From positions 1 through 64,000 of the forward strand of contig JAVJSF010000015.1 of NCBI GenBank assembly GCA_040219555.1: a stretch of DNA of 64,000 bases, in the 5' to 3' direction. The DNA is from JAVJSF01 sp040219555. GTDB lineage: Bacteria > Actinomycetota > Thermoleophilia > Miltoncostaeales > Miltoncostaeaceae. This document shows positions 48,988-57,979 of the stretch, in pieces. Made by a program: the position numbers and the translations under genes. Position 1 is the first letter of the stretch, and the number at the start of each line of letters is the position of its first letter. The notes beneath the pieces are model-generated. The model did no database searches. It was not told the origin of the DNA and saw only the letters and a list, made by a program, of their open reading frames with translations.

Positions 48988-50130
48988 ATGACAGACGGCA
49001 TCGGGATCGGGCACGTGGCCCTGGGCGCGTGGAGCGGCGGCCTGTTCATGCACTTCGGCGAGCCGATCGGCGAGGAGCGCCTGGAGACCCTCCTGCGCCC
49101 GGGCGATGACATCCACACGGTCATCACCGCCGACGCCTACGGCGCCGGCGCGGCCGACAGCCTGGTGGGCCGCGCACTGCGCGGTCGCCCGCGCGACTCC
49201 TACGCCCTGGTGGGCGCGGTTGGCCACGACTTCTACCGCGGCGAGCGCGCCGGATCGAAGGGGTACCCGCGCTTCACGGACCCCTCGCTGCGCAAGGACG
49301 ACGAGTACCGCGACTACCTCTTCCGGGCCACCGAGAGCTCGCTCGAACGGCTGGGGACCGACCGCCTGGACCTGCTGATGCTGCACAACCCCGATCGCGT
49401 GGGGTACTCCTCGGAGGTGGTCTGGCGGGCCATGACCGACCTGCGCTCGCAGGGCCTGACCGGCGCGATCGGTGTGGCCCCGGGTCCGGCGAACGGCTTC
49501 ACGCTGGACGTGATCGGCTGCCTCGAGCGGTTCGGATCGGAGATCGACTGGGCCATGCTCATCCTGAGCCCATTCGAGCCCTGGCCTGTGCGCCTGGTGC
49601 TGCCGGCCTGCGTGGCCAACGACGTGCGCGTGATCGCCCGCGTCGTGGACCACGGCGGCGTCTTCCACGGCGACGTACCCGACGAGGGCGAGCTGGGCCC
49701 GCGCGATCACCGCAGCTTCCGGCCGGCCGGCTGGGTGCAGCACGGCCGCGACCGGCTGGCCCGCCTCGCTCCCTTCGCCGAGCGCCACGGCCTGAGCACC
49801 CTGCAGCTGGCCGTCCAGTGGACGCTGGCCCAGCCCGCGGTGGCCTGCACGGTGCCCACCCTCATCCAGGAGCCGGGCGCCGGCGCGCGCGACATCGAGC
49901 AGAAGCGCGCCGACCTGGCGGACACCCCGCGCGGGATCGTGCTGAGCGCCGACGAGCTGGCCGAGATCGAGGCCATCGGCGAGAACGCCGGCTGCATGGT
50001 GCTAAAGGGCGCCCAGCCCGCCCATGACGGGGACGAGCTGCCCGACTCGTGGCCGCTCACCGACGAGCTGCGGGCGGTGGCCCAGCGGTGGGACATCCGC
50101 CCCGAGCGGGACCTGGTGAAGACGCACTGA
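48988..50130 (+). CDS. Aldo/keto reductase-like protein with altered catalytic residues
   Basis: 380 residues with an aldo/keto reductase barrel: GHVALGAWSGGLF, then AADSLVGRALRGRPRD, SSLERLGTDRLDLLMLHNPD, LRSQGLTGAIGVAPGPANGF, GLSTLQLAVQWTLAQPAVAC and LSADELAEIEAIGE. In the normal Asp-Tyr-Lys-His tetrad, Tyr51 (ADAYG) and His133 (MLHNPD) are present. By eye, Ile46 stands where the D-T-A Asp should be, and Ala77 (LVGAVGHD) where the Lys of T-K-x-G should be. It may be a non-reductase relative or an enzyme with different chemistry. It lies 32 bases after the FHA-HtrA stop. Confidence 0.8.
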   Translation: MTDGIGIGHVALGAWSGGLFMHFGEPIGEERLETLLRPGDDIHTVITADAYGAGAADSLVGRALRGRPRDSYALVGAVGHDFYRGERAGSKGYPRFTDPSLRKDDEYRDYLFRATESSLERLGTDRLDLLMLHNPDRVGYSSEVVWRAMTDLRSQGLTGAIGVAPGPANGFTLDVIGCLERFGSEIDWAMLILSPFEPWPVRLVLPACVANDVRVIARVVDHGGVFHGDVPDEGELGPRDHRSFRPAGWVQHGRDRLARLAPFAERHGLSTLQLAVQWTLAQPAVACTVPTLIQEPGAGARDIEQKRADLADTPRGIVLSADELAEIEAIGENAGCMVLKGAQPAHDGDELPDSWPLTDELRAVAQRWDIRPERDLVKTH

Positions 50131-50137
50131 GCCCGCC

Positions 50138-50173
50138 GCGCCCACGGGCCGCTCGACCCGGGCCCGCGGGCGC
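50138..50173. terminator. Bidirectional terminator
   Basis: A 13-bp stem with one mismatch (GCGCCCACGGGCC and GGCCCGCGGGCGC) and a 10-nt loop between the convergent reductase and DUF2269 genes. Confidence 0.65.
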
Positions 50174-50181
50174 CGGCCCGG

Positions 50182-50646
50182 CTACAGGCCGGGCTTGGTG
50201 ACCATCACGAACACCACGATGACCAGCAGCAGCAGCTCGACGTGCGACAGCGCGGTGACGCGCTTGATCCGGGCCTGCACGTCGGGGTCGCCGGGTCCGC
50301 GCTCGGCCGAGAGCTGGGCGATCCGCTTGGACTCGGGCCCGAAGTAGCCGGCGCCGACCACGAACGACAGGATCCACACCGTGAACCCGATGCTGATCCA
50401 CGCCTGGCTGAACTCCCAGGGGCCCTCGACGACCGCGTAGATGCCCGACAGCAACAGGATGATCGTGGCGGGCATGAACACCCGCATGCCGATCCATTCA
50501 GCGTCGGCCGCCATCCGCGTGACCGCGTTCGGGTCGTCCGAGCGCTGCACCCGGGCGGTCAGGACCGCCGCGTACACACCCCCACCGATCCAGACGGCGG
50601 CGGTGAGGATGTGGATGAACACCAGCCACTCATACAGCGTCGGCAT
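50182..50646 (-). CDS. DUF2269/CopD-like four-helix membrane protein
   Basis: A 154-residue membrane protein with four helices: YEWLVFIHILTAAVWIGGGV, MPATIILLLSGIYAVVEGPW, AWISIGFTVWILSFVVGAGY and HVELLLLVIVVFVMVTKPGL. The first helix carries H-I-L-T-A-A-V-W-I-G-G-G, which matches the heme/copper-binding H-x-x-x-x-x-x-W-x-G pattern of the DUF2269 and CopD families. The function is not known; cofactor binding is inferred from the His. ATG 50646 has GGGGG upstream. It is divergent from the DipZ-like operon. Confidence 0.78.
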   Translation of the reverse strand: MPTLYEWLVFIHILTAAVWIGGGVYAAVLTARVQRSDDPNAVTRMAADAEWIGMRVFMPATIILLLSGIYAVVEGPWEFSQAWISIGFTVWILSFVVGAGYFGPESKRIAQLSAERGPGDPDVQARIKRVTALSHVELLLLVIVVFVMVTKPGL

Positions 50647-50738
50647 CGTCGGCCCCCTCGGGATGTGCTCGTCGGCCGGAGAGGCTACCCGGAGTCGCGG
50701 CCGGCGTGGTGCCCGACGGCCGGCGATGTCCCGCACCC

Positions 50739-50767
50739 GTCACGGGGATGTCACCGGGCTGTAATCC
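50739..50767 (+). promoter_or_regulatory. 11-bp direct repeats and -10 box of the DipZ operon
   Basis: GTCACGGG (50739-50746), GTCACCGG (50750-50757) and GTAATCC (50761-50767) repeat with an 11-bp period. OmpR/PhoP-family regulators bind direct repeats of this period, and this operon encodes such a regulator. TGTAAT (50760-50765) could be the -10 box for transcription starting just before ATG 50789. Confidence 0.45.
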
Positions 50768-50788
50768 GGTGGCGCCAGCCTCGGCGCA

Positions 50789-52552
50789 ATGCTCCTTCTC
50801 ACCATCTTCGCCTTCGTCGCCGGCGCGGCGACCGCCCTGTCGCCCTGCGTGCTCCCGGTGCTGCCGATCGCCCTCTCGGCCGGCGCCACCGGAGGCCGGC
50901 GCCGGCCCCTCGGGATCATCGTCGGGCTGGTGACCTCGTTCACCTTCGCCACGGTCGCACTCGTCTACCTGATCGCGGCCCTCGGGCTGCCCGACAGCCT
51001 GCTGCGCAACGTCGCCATCGCCGTCCTGGCCGGCTTCGGCCTGGTGCTGCTGCTGCCGCCGCTGGCCCACCGGGTCGAGGCCCGCATCAGCCGCGTCACT
51101 TCTCGCGCGGGCATGGTGCGCGGCGGCGACGGCTTCGGCTCGGGGATCCTGGTGGGCCTGAGCCTCGGCCTGGTGTACGCACCATGCGCCGGACCGATCC
51201 TGGCCGGCGTCATCACGGTCACGGCATCGCAGCCGTTCACGGCCGGCCGCCTGGTGGTGGCCCTGGCCTACGCGCTCGGCAGCGCGATGGTGCTCTACGC
51301 GGCCATGCTGGGCGGCCGGCGCCTCATCGCGCCGCTGGCCAAGCGCAGCGGCAAGCTGCAGGTGGCCATGGGCGCCATCATGGTCCTGATGGCCGCCGCG
51401 ATGTTCGGCGAGTACGACATCCGCTTCCAGACGGCGCTGGCCAACAACGTGCCCGCGGCGATCGTCAACCCCAGCGGCGCCCTGGAGCAGGCCGGCTTCG
51501 CCGAGGACGCCCTGGCCGACCTGCGCGGCGCCGATCCGGACGGAATCGGCGCACGTGCCGCCGGCGCACCCACCCCGGTGGCCGAGATCCGCGCCGATGG
51601 CGAGAGTCGTCTCACGCTCCCGGTGCTCGGCCGCGCTCCCGAGATCGTCCCGGGCGGCGAGTTCTTCAACACGGGCGGCGAGCCCCTCAGCCTCGAGTCG
51701 CTGCGCGGGCGGGTCGTGCTGCTGGACTTCTGGACCTACTCCTGCATCAACTGCATCCGCACCTTCCCGCACCTGCGCGAGTGGCATGAGCGCTACGCGG
51801 ACAAGGGGCTCACGATCATCGGTGTCCACTCACCCGAGTTCCCGTTCGAGCGCAGCGCCGACAACGTGGAGCGCGCCATCCGCGACAACGAACTGCCCTA
51901 CCCGGTGGTGCAGGACAACCAGTTCGCCACATGGAACGCCTACGGCAACCGCTTCTGGCCGGCCGGCTACTTCATCGATGCCGAGGGGCAGGTGCGCTTC
52001 GCCCACTTCGGGGAGGGCGAGTACGACGAGCAGGAGGAGGTCATCCGCACCCTGCTGGCCGAGGCCGGCGAGGCAGATCTGGGGGATGTCTCGACGGCCT
52101 CGGGCGAGGTGATCGCCGACGGCGTCCAGACCCGCGAGAGCTACCTGGGCTCGCTGCGCGCCGAGCGCTTCGTCAACGGCGACATCGGCTCGGGAGACCA
52201 GGACTTCGGCGACCCGCCTGCCCCGCCGGCAAACCACCTCGCCTTCGGCGGCAACTGGAGCATCACCGGCGACAGCGCCACGGCCGGGGCCGGCGCCCGC
52301 CTGGACCTGCGCTATGTCTCCAAGCGCGTCTTCATCGTGCTGAGCGCCGACCGGTACCCGGCTCGCGTGCGCGTGATGCTGGACGGCGAGCCCATCCCTG
52401 CCGCCGTCGCCGGGCCCGACGTGAAGGACGGCGTGGTCACCGTCACCGAGGAGCGCCTCTACGATCTTGTCGCACAGGACGGCGTGGAGGAGCACCTCAT
52501 CACGCTGATGCCCGAGGAAGGGGTCACCGGCTATGCCTTCAGCTTCGGATAG
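50789..52552 (+). CDS. DipZ-like CcdA-thioredoxin fusion
   Basis: 587 residues. The N-terminal CcdA/DsbD-beta domain (about 1-210, six helices) has the redox cysteines Cys20 (LSPCVLPVLP) and Cys133 (VYAPCAGPIL). After a linker, a TlpA/thioredoxin domain (about 285-430) has Cys319-x-x-Cys322 in YSCINCIRTFPHL. The C-terminal part (about 450-585) is the beta-sandwich seen in mycobacterial DipZ. The protein should carry reducing power from cytosolic thioredoxin across the membrane to a substrate outside. The linked two-component system overlaps its 3' end, which suggests redox or envelope sensing. ATG 50789 lies close behind an 11-bp repeat element. Confidence 0.92.
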   Translation: MLLLTIFAFVAGAATALSPCVLPVLPIALSAGATGGRRRPLGIIVGLVTSFTFATVALVYLIAALGLPDSLLRNVAIAVLAGFGLVLLLPPLAHRVEARISRVTSRAGMVRGGDGFGSGILVGLSLGLVYAPCAGPILAGVITVTASQPFTAGRLVVALAYALGSAMVLYAAMLGGRRLIAPLAKRSGKLQVAMGAIMVLMAAAMFGEYDIRFQTALANNVPAAIVNPSGALEQAGFAEDALADLRGADPDGIGARAAGAPTPVAEIRADGESRLTLPVLGRAPEIVPGGEFFNTGGEPLSLESLRGRVVLLDFWTYSCINCIRTFPHLREWHERYADKGLTIIGVHSPEFPFERSADNVERAIRDNELPYPVVQDNQFATWNAYGNRFWPAGYFIDAEGQVRFAHFGEGEYDEQEEVIRTLLAEAGEADLGDVSTASGEVIADGVQTRESYLGSLRAERFVNGDIGSGDQDFGDPPAPPANHLAFGGNWSITGDSATAGAGARLDLRYVSKRVFIVLSADRYPARVRVMLDGEPIPAAVAGPDVKDGVVTVTEERLYDLVAQDGVEEHLITLMPEEGVTGYAFSFG

Positions 52553-53291
52553 CCCGCGCTCCGGCGCGGCGGGCGAGCGGGCGGACGGCGACTCGCGCGG
52601 CACCGTTCTGGTGGTGGATGACGAGCCCACCATCGGCGAGGTGGTGAGCCTCTACCTCGAGCGCGCCGGCTATGCAACCCGGCGCGCCGGCGACGGGGCC
52701 CAGGCCCTGCGGATGGCGCGCGCCGAGCGACCGGACCTGGTGGTGCTGGACGTGATGCTGCCCGAGATCGACGGCATCGAGGTGATGCGGCAGTTGCACG
52801 AGGAGACGGGGGCGCCGATCCCGGTGATCCTGCTGACCGCGCGGGCCGAGGAGAACGACCGCCTGGTGGGCCTGCGGCGCGGCGCCGACGACTACGTGGT
52901 CAAGCCCTTCTCCCCCGCCGAGCTGGTGGCGCGCGCCGACGCCGTGATGCGCCGGGTCGCGCGCACCGGGCCGGCCGGCGGGGACGAGGCCGGAGGGCTC
53001 GTCCACGGGCCGTTGCGCATCGACCCCAACACGCGTGGCGTGAGCGTGCACGGCGAGGACATCGCGCTGACGGCGCTGGAGTTCGACCTTCTGCACTTCC
53101 TGGCCCAGCGGCCCGGCTGGGTCTACACGCGCGACCAGCTCATGGAGTCGGTGTGGGGGCACACCTTCTACACCGACACCAGCACCGTCACGGTCCACAT
53201 CCGGCGCCTCCGCGCCAAGCTCGAGGCGGACCCGCGCCACCCCGAGCTGATCGAGACCGTGTGGGGCGTCGGATACCGGTTGCGCCAATGA
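52533..53291 (+). CDS. OmpR-family response regulator
   Basis: 252 residues. The receiver domain (about 23-140) has the acidic pair in VLVVDDEPTIG, the phosphoacceptor Asp in LVVLDVMLPEIDG, Thr in ILLTARAEEND and Lys in DDYVVKPFSPAEL. The winged-helix effector (about 155-250) has ALTALEFDLLHFLAQRPGWV, TRDQLMESVWGHTF and VTVHIRRLRAKLE. It overlaps the end of the DipZ gene by 20 bases and the kinase start by 4. The 11-bp repeats in front of the operon are of the kind bound by this family, so self-regulation is likely but not shown. Confidence 0.95.
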   Translation: MPSASDSPRSGAAGERADGDSRGTVLVVDDEPTIGEVVSLYLERAGYATRRAGDGAQALRMARAERPDLVVLDVMLPEIDGIEVMRQLHEETGAPIPVILLTARAEENDRLVGLRRGADDYVVKPFSPAELVARADAVMRRVARTGPAGGDEAGGLVHGPLRIDPNTRGVSVHGEDIALTALEFDLLHFLAQRPGWVYTRDQLMESVWGHTFYTDTSTVTVHIRRLRAKLEADPRHPELIETVWGVGYRLRQ

Positions 53292-54475
53292 GGGTCTCGG
53301 TGCTCGTCGCCCTGCTGGCGGGCGCGGCCGGCGCCGCGCTCGTGGGCGCCGTCTACGGGCCCCGCGACGGCCTGATGACGCTGGTGCTGCTGGCCGGCGC
53401 CGCGGCCCTGGTCCTGGGGCTGGGCCACCTGGCGGCGGCGCGCCGCGCCCGCCTCGGCTCGATGCGGCGCAAGTTCACGCTGGCCACCGCGCTGGCCACC
53501 GGCGGGGTGGTGCTGTCGGTCTGGGTGGGCGTGGCCGCCATGTTCGTCTCGCGCCACGACGCCCTGGTGGTCACCGCCATGTCGGCCGCGATGGGAGCGG
53601 TGGCCATCCGCGCCGGCCTCCTGTTGTCGCGGGGGGTCATCGAGGACGCCGAGGCGGTACGGGCCGGGCTGTGCGCCGTGGAGGAGGGCGCGCGCGACGT
53701 GCACATCCCGGTGCGCACCGCGGACGAACTGGGCCAGGTGGCCGAGGCCGCCGACGCGATGATCGTGCGCCTCGGCTCCGAGGAGGCCGCCCGCGACCGT
53801 GCCGAGCGCGCCCGTCGCCAGCTGGTGGCCGCGGTCTCGCACGATCTGCGCACGCCGCTGGCCTCGCTGCGCCTGCTGGTGGAGTCGGTGGAGGACGGCA
53901 TGGTCACGGGCGCCGACCGCGACCGCTACCTGCGCCAGATGGGCGCCCATGTGTCGACCCTGAGCTCGCTGGTGGAGGACCTGTTCGAGCTCTCGCGACT
54001 GGAGGCCGGGGACGTGACCTGGTCGCTGCGCCAGATCGAGCTCGGCCGGCTGGTCTCCGACACGGTGGAGTCGCTGCGGGTGCACGCCGACGCCGCCGGC
54101 GTGGCGGTGAGCGCCGACCTCCCCGAGGGCGACCTGTCCGCCGAGGCCAACCCCGAGCAGGTGCAGCGGGTGCTGGCCAACCTGATCCTCAATGCCATCC
54201 GCCACACCCCGGCCGACGGCAGCGTGACCGTACGCGCGGCCCGCGGTGACGGCGGCGTGGAGGTCGAGGTGTCCGACACCGGCTCGGGTATCGCCCCCGA
54301 GGCGCGGCCGCACATCTTCGAGCCGTTCTTCCGGGGCGACGGGGCCCGCTCCGGCGAGGGGGCCGGCCTGGGTCTGGCCATCGCCCACGCCATCGTCACC
54401 GCCCACGGCGGTGACATCTGGCTGGAGCCCTCCGAGGGCGGTACCCGGGTGCGCTTCACACTGCGCAGCGCCTGA
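53288..54475 (+). CDS. Sensor histidine kinase
   Basis: 395 residues. Four hydrophobic helices occur in the N-terminal part (VLVALLAGAAGAALVGAVYG, LVLLAGAAALVLGLGHLAA, ALATGGVVLSVWVGVAAMF, VVTAMSAAMGAVAIRAGLLL) with almost no external loop, so the sensor probably acts within the membrane. A HAMP-like segment precedes the HisKA helix with the phosphoacceptor in VAAVSHDLRTPLASLR. The ATPase domain has N box LANLILNAIRHTPADG, G1 VSDTGSGIAPEARPHIFEPF and G2 GEGAGLGLAIAHAIV. It pairs with the regulator, whose stop it overlaps by ATGA. Confidence 0.95.
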   Translation: MRVSVLVALLAGAAGAALVGAVYGPRDGLMTLVLLAGAAALVLGLGHLAAARRARLGSMRRKFTLATALATGGVVLSVWVGVAAMFVSRHDALVVTAMSAAMGAVAIRAGLLLSRGVIEDAEAVRAGLCAVEEGARDVHIPVRTADELGQVAEAADAMIVRLGSEEAARDRAERARRQLVAAVSHDLRTPLASLRLLVESVEDGMVTGADRDRYLRQMGAHVSTLSSLVEDLFELSRLEAGDVTWSLRQIELGRLVSDTVESLRVHADAAGVAVSADLPEGDLSAEANPEQVQRVLANLILNAIRHTPADGSVTVRAARGDGGVEVEVSDTGSGIAPEARPHIFEPFFRGDGARSGEGAGLGLAIAHAIVTAHGGDIWLEPSEGGTRVRFTLRSA

Positions 54476-54583
54476 GGACACCCGGCCGCCCGGGTGCGGC
54501 CGGGTGCGGGATGCGGCCGCGCGTTGCCGCGGCCGATGTGCGCCCATAGGCTCCACGCACGACATGCCGGAAGGGGAGCGCTG

Positions 54584-57500
54584 GTGGAGCAGATCACGCG
54601 CGAGCGGAGCCGGGTGGTGGTGGGTGTCCCAGACGGGTTCGCCCTGGCCGACACGCCGCCCGCACCGGGAGCCGGTCGGCGCCGGCGCATCGCCCGGCCC
54701 CTGGTCGACTCTCCCGCCGATCGCCACGCCGGCGACGAGTTCGACATCATCCTCGCCGGACTCGCGGACGACGGCATGGACGTCGTGGACGTGGTGCCCC
54801 TGGGCACCACGGTCGAGCGCACCGCCGCCACCGGCCGGCGCCGGCGCGGCGCGCCCGCCGCCCCCACCGGCGCCGAGGACGCGACGTTCGCCATCCCGCT
54901 GGCCGAGGGCGAGGCGGCCGCGGTGCTGGTGGAGCAGGACGGGCTCTACACCTGGCACCTCCCCGAACCGGGAGCCGCGGCCCCGCCCGCGCCCGCCCGC
55001 CGACGCAGGCGTGGCGGGGGTGGCGCCGCGGCCCCGGAGGGGGTCGCGTTCATCCGCGTCCCCGTGGTGGCGACCCAGTCCGCCGCCCAACGCCGGCGAC
55101 GCGGCGGCTGGAAGAAGCTGCTTCTCGGGCCGTTGCGCGCGATCGTCGTCAAGTTCGCCGCCCACGCGGTCCTGAACGGCGCGATCCGCTTCCAGGAGCG
55201 CAACGTACGACGCGGGCTGGTGGCCCTGAGCGGTCCGGACCCCGCCGACTGGACCGACCTGGAGCGCATCGAGGCCGCCGCGCTCCCCGGCGACCGCCCG
55301 GCGCGGATCCTCCTGTGGTGCCACGGCACCTTCTCGTCCACCCGGGGGAGTTTCGGCGCCCTCGGGGCCACCGAGGCCGGCCGGATCCTGTTGGAACGCG
55401 CCAACGAGGTCTACGACGCCGTGGTGGGCATCGACCACCCCACCCTCAGCGCCACCCCGGCCGAGAACGTGGCCGACCTGATGGCCCGCCTGCCGCTTGG
55501 GGACCTCGCGCACCCTCCCGAGATCGATGCGGTCGCCTTCAGCCGGGGGGCGCTGGTGCTGCGCACCCTGGTGGAGCAGGTGCTGCCTCAGGAGCATCCG
55601 GCCGTACGCGTGCGCCGTGCCGCCTTCGTGGCCCCCGCCAACGGCGGGACGCAACTGGCGGAGCAGGAGAACTGGAAGGACCTGCTGGACCTGCTGACCA
55701 ACCTCGGCATGGCCGGCGCGCGCCTGGTGGGCCTGATCCCCGGGGCCCAGATGGGCGCGACCATCGCGCGCGAGGCCATCAAGGGGCTTGGAGAGTTCGC
55801 CACGGCGCTGGCCACGGAGGGGCTCACCCCGGCGGGGGTGCCCGGGCTGCACGCCATGGCGCCCGGCGGATCGGTCATCGCCGATCTCCAGGCCCTCCAG
55901 CCAGGCCAGCCGCTGCCAGGGGACGCCGAGTACCTGGTGGTGCGCAGCGACTTCGAGCCCGGCGAGGGCACAGGCGACGGGCTACCCCAGCGGCTGAAGC
56001 TGATGGCGGCCGACGGCGCCGTTGACACGCTGATGAAGGGGGCCCCGAACGACCTCGTGGTGGACCTGGAATCGATGATCGCCATCGACCCGGACCACGG
56101 CGACTTCGTCACCGAGCGCCACGACCTGGGCACCTCGCCGACGGTCTACCACACCGTCTACTTCGCCGAATCCGGCGTCGCGGCCCGGCTCCTGACGTGG
56201 TTCGGGCTCATCGACCTGGAGTCCGCGCCGCCGCCGCCCGCGGCCGGGGGCGACTGGGGCCTGGGCGACGCCCCGCTGGAGCCCGGCCCGGGCCTGGCCG
56301 AGTTGGCGGCCGACCCTCGCCCGTCCGGCGGGCGCAGGCGGGGCACCCGCACGGCGCCCGGCGCGCGCACGGCGCGGCGCACCGCCCCGCCCGCGAACAC
56401 CGGCAACGGCGCCGATTCCACCCCGCCGAAGACCCACGTCATGGCCCAGATGCCCCCGGCGGTGGCGGTGGACCAGGTGGTTTCCGTGGAGGTGCAGATC
56501 GCCCGCCGGGCGCTGCGGGCAGCCGCCGGGTCCCGCACCGCCGCGGGCGCCGCCGACGCCGATCCGGACGCGGGACTGATCGTCCAGGTGGTCCCGAAGG
56601 CGAACCTCGAGCTGGCCGGCGAGGGCCGGGTCGAGGTCCCGGTGCCCGCGGTGGGCGCCGAGCCCGCGGCCCTCTACTTCGACGTGCGCGGCACCGACGC
56701 GGGGCCCGGCGAGCTGTGGGTGGTGGCGCGCCAGGGCAGCGTGCCGCTCATGACGCTCACCCTGACACCCGAGGTGACCGCCGGGGCCACCGATCCGGCC
56801 GCCAGGCCGGTGCGGGCCCGCGGCCGGTCCGCGGACGCCGCGCCCGAGGCCGGCTGGGAGCCCATGCTGGCCATCACCGAGGAGGAGCGCGGCGGCGCCC
56901 GCGTCTACCGCTTCACGCTCCAGGCACCCCAGCTGGGCGCATACGACCAGTTCACCTCCGAGCGCATCACCGGCGACCGCCAGGAGTATGTGGCCGGCCT
57001 GTACCGGCGTATCGAGGAGCGCTGGCTGTCCAGCGGGGAGGACGAGCGCGCCTTCGCCCAGGAGTTGCGTGCCTTCGGCTACGAGCTGCTGATGGAGCTC
57101 TTCCCGGAGGACCTGCGCGCGTGGCTGTGGAAGCACCGCACGGCGTTGCGCGGGGTGATGGTCACCAGCACCGAGCCCTTCATCCCCTGGGAGCTTGTGC
57201 ACCTGGCGTCGCCCCGGGGCCGGGGGCTGCCGCGCGAGACGGCCTTCCTGGGGCAGGCCGGCCTGGTGCGCTGGCGCTACGGCGGCTGGCCCGCCACCGA
57301 CCTGCGCCTGCGTCCGGGCCGGGCGCGCCACATCGTGCCCGACTACCCCACCGAGGAGCTTGCGCTGGACGACGTCGCCCGCGAGGGGGACTTCCTGTCG
57401 CGGACGCTGGGATCGAGCGCCGTGGCGGCCGACTCCGCCTCGGTGCGCCGGCTCCTGGCCCGTGGGAGCCGCCTGGACCTGATCCACTTCGCCGGCCACG

Positions 57501-57976
57501 GCGAGGCCGACGGCGGCGACATCGGCGGAGCCGCGCTGCTGCTGGAGGGCCGCATGGAGGAGGGCCGCTACATCGAGGACCGCCTGCTGGCCGGCACGGT
57601 GCGGGCCCATGCACGGCTGGAGGGCAAAGCCGGCGGGCCGATCGTGGTGCTCAACGCCTGCCAGGTGGGACGCCGGGGCCCCACGCTGACGGGGATCGGC
57701 GGCTTCGCCGACGCGTTCCTCGAGGCCGGAGCGCGCGCCTTCGTGTCGAGCCTGTGGTCGGTGGGCGACGTCCAGGCCCACGCGTTCGCGGAGTCGCTCT
57801 ACGCCGGCCTGATCGCCGGCGGCTCGCTGGCCGAGGCCACCACCTCCGCCCGCGCGGCGGCCCGCCGGCGCGGCGACGCCGCGTGGCTGGCCTACGTGGT
57901 GTACGGGCACCCCAACGCCCGCGTCGTGGAGGAGGACCGCGCCGCGCTGGCCGCCGCCGCGGACGCCGGAGGGTGA
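54584..57976 (+). CDS. Alpha/beta-hydrolase-CHAT protease fusion
   Basis: 1130 residues. An N-terminal region (about 1-200) has Arg/Gly/Pro-rich linkers and an amphipathic hydrophobic stretch near 190 (WKKLLLGPLRAIVVKFAAHA). An alpha/beta-hydrolase-like domain (about 235-520) has LLWCHGTFSS (His247) and Ser320 in AVAFSRGALVLRTL, a G/A-x-S-x-G elbow. A beta-rich middle (about 620-760) is followed by a helical part and a C-terminal CHAT domain (about 910-1120) with the caspase-like dyad His972 (IHFAGHGEA) and Cys1026 (VVLNACQVGRR). Both enzymatic sites look intact. CHAT proteases are used in programmed death and defence pathways. The lipase-like half may be the effector, released by cleavage; that is inference. 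GTG 54584 has AAGGGGAG upstream, and TAGGCT at 54547-54552 is a possible -10 box. Confidence 0.88.
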   Translation: MEQITRERSRVVVGVPDGFALADTPPAPGAGRRRRIARPLVDSPADRHAGDEFDIILAGLADDGMDVVDVVPLGTTVERTAATGRRRRGAPAAPTGAEDATFAIPLAEGEAAAVLVEQDGLYTWHLPEPGAAAPPAPARRRRRGGGGAAAPEGVAFIRVPVVATQSAAQRRRRGGWKKLLLGPLRAIVVKFAAHAVLNGAIRFQERNVRRGLVALSGPDPADWTDLERIEAAALPGDRPARILLWCHGTFSSTRGSFGALGATEAGRILLERANEVYDAVVGIDHPTLSATPAENVADLMARLPLGDLAHPPEIDAVAFSRGALVLRTLVEQVLPQEHPAVRVRRAAFVAPANGGTQLAEQENWKDLLDLLTNLGMAGARLVGLIPGAQMGATIAREAIKGLGEFATALATEGLTPAGVPGLHAMAPGGSVIADLQALQPGQPLPGDAEYLVVRSDFEPGEGTGDGLPQRLKLMAADGAVDTLMKGAPNDLVVDLESMIAIDPDHGDFVTERHDLGTSPTVYHTVYFAESGVAARLLTWFGLIDLESAPPPPAAGGDWGLGDAPLEPGPGLAELAADPRPSGGRRRGTRTAPGARTARRTAPPANTGNGADSTPPKTHVMAQMPPAVAVDQVVSVEVQIARRALRAAAGSRTAAGAADADPDAGLIVQVVPKANLELAGEGRVEVPVPAVGAEPAALYFDVRGTDAGPGELWVVARQGSVPLMTLTLTPEVTAGATDPAARPVRARGRSADAAPEAGWEPMLAITEEERGGARVYRFTLQAPQLGAYDQFTSERITGDRQEYVAGLYRRIEERWLSSGEDERAFAQELRAFGYELLMELFPEDLRAWLWKHRTALRGVMVTSTEPFIPWELVHLASPRGRGLPRETAFLGQAGLVRWRYGGWPATDLRLRPGRARHIVPDYPTEELALDDVAREGDFLSRTLGSSAVAADSASVRRLLARGSRLDLIHFAGHGEADGGDIGGAALLLEGRMEEGRYIEDRLLAGTVRAHARLEGKAGGPIVVLNACQVGRRGPTLTGIGGFADAFLEAGARAFVSSLWSVGDVQAHAFAESLYAGLIAGGSLAEATTSARAAARRRGDAAWLAYVVYGHPNARVVEEDRAALAAAADAGG

Positions 57977-57979
57977 CCG

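Noticed and set aside
54584..57976. The CHAT protein as part of a type III-E CRISPR (Craspase) system
   Set aside because: No Cas7-11 or other cas gene and no repeat array is in the window, and the protein lacks a TPR array before the CHAT domain.
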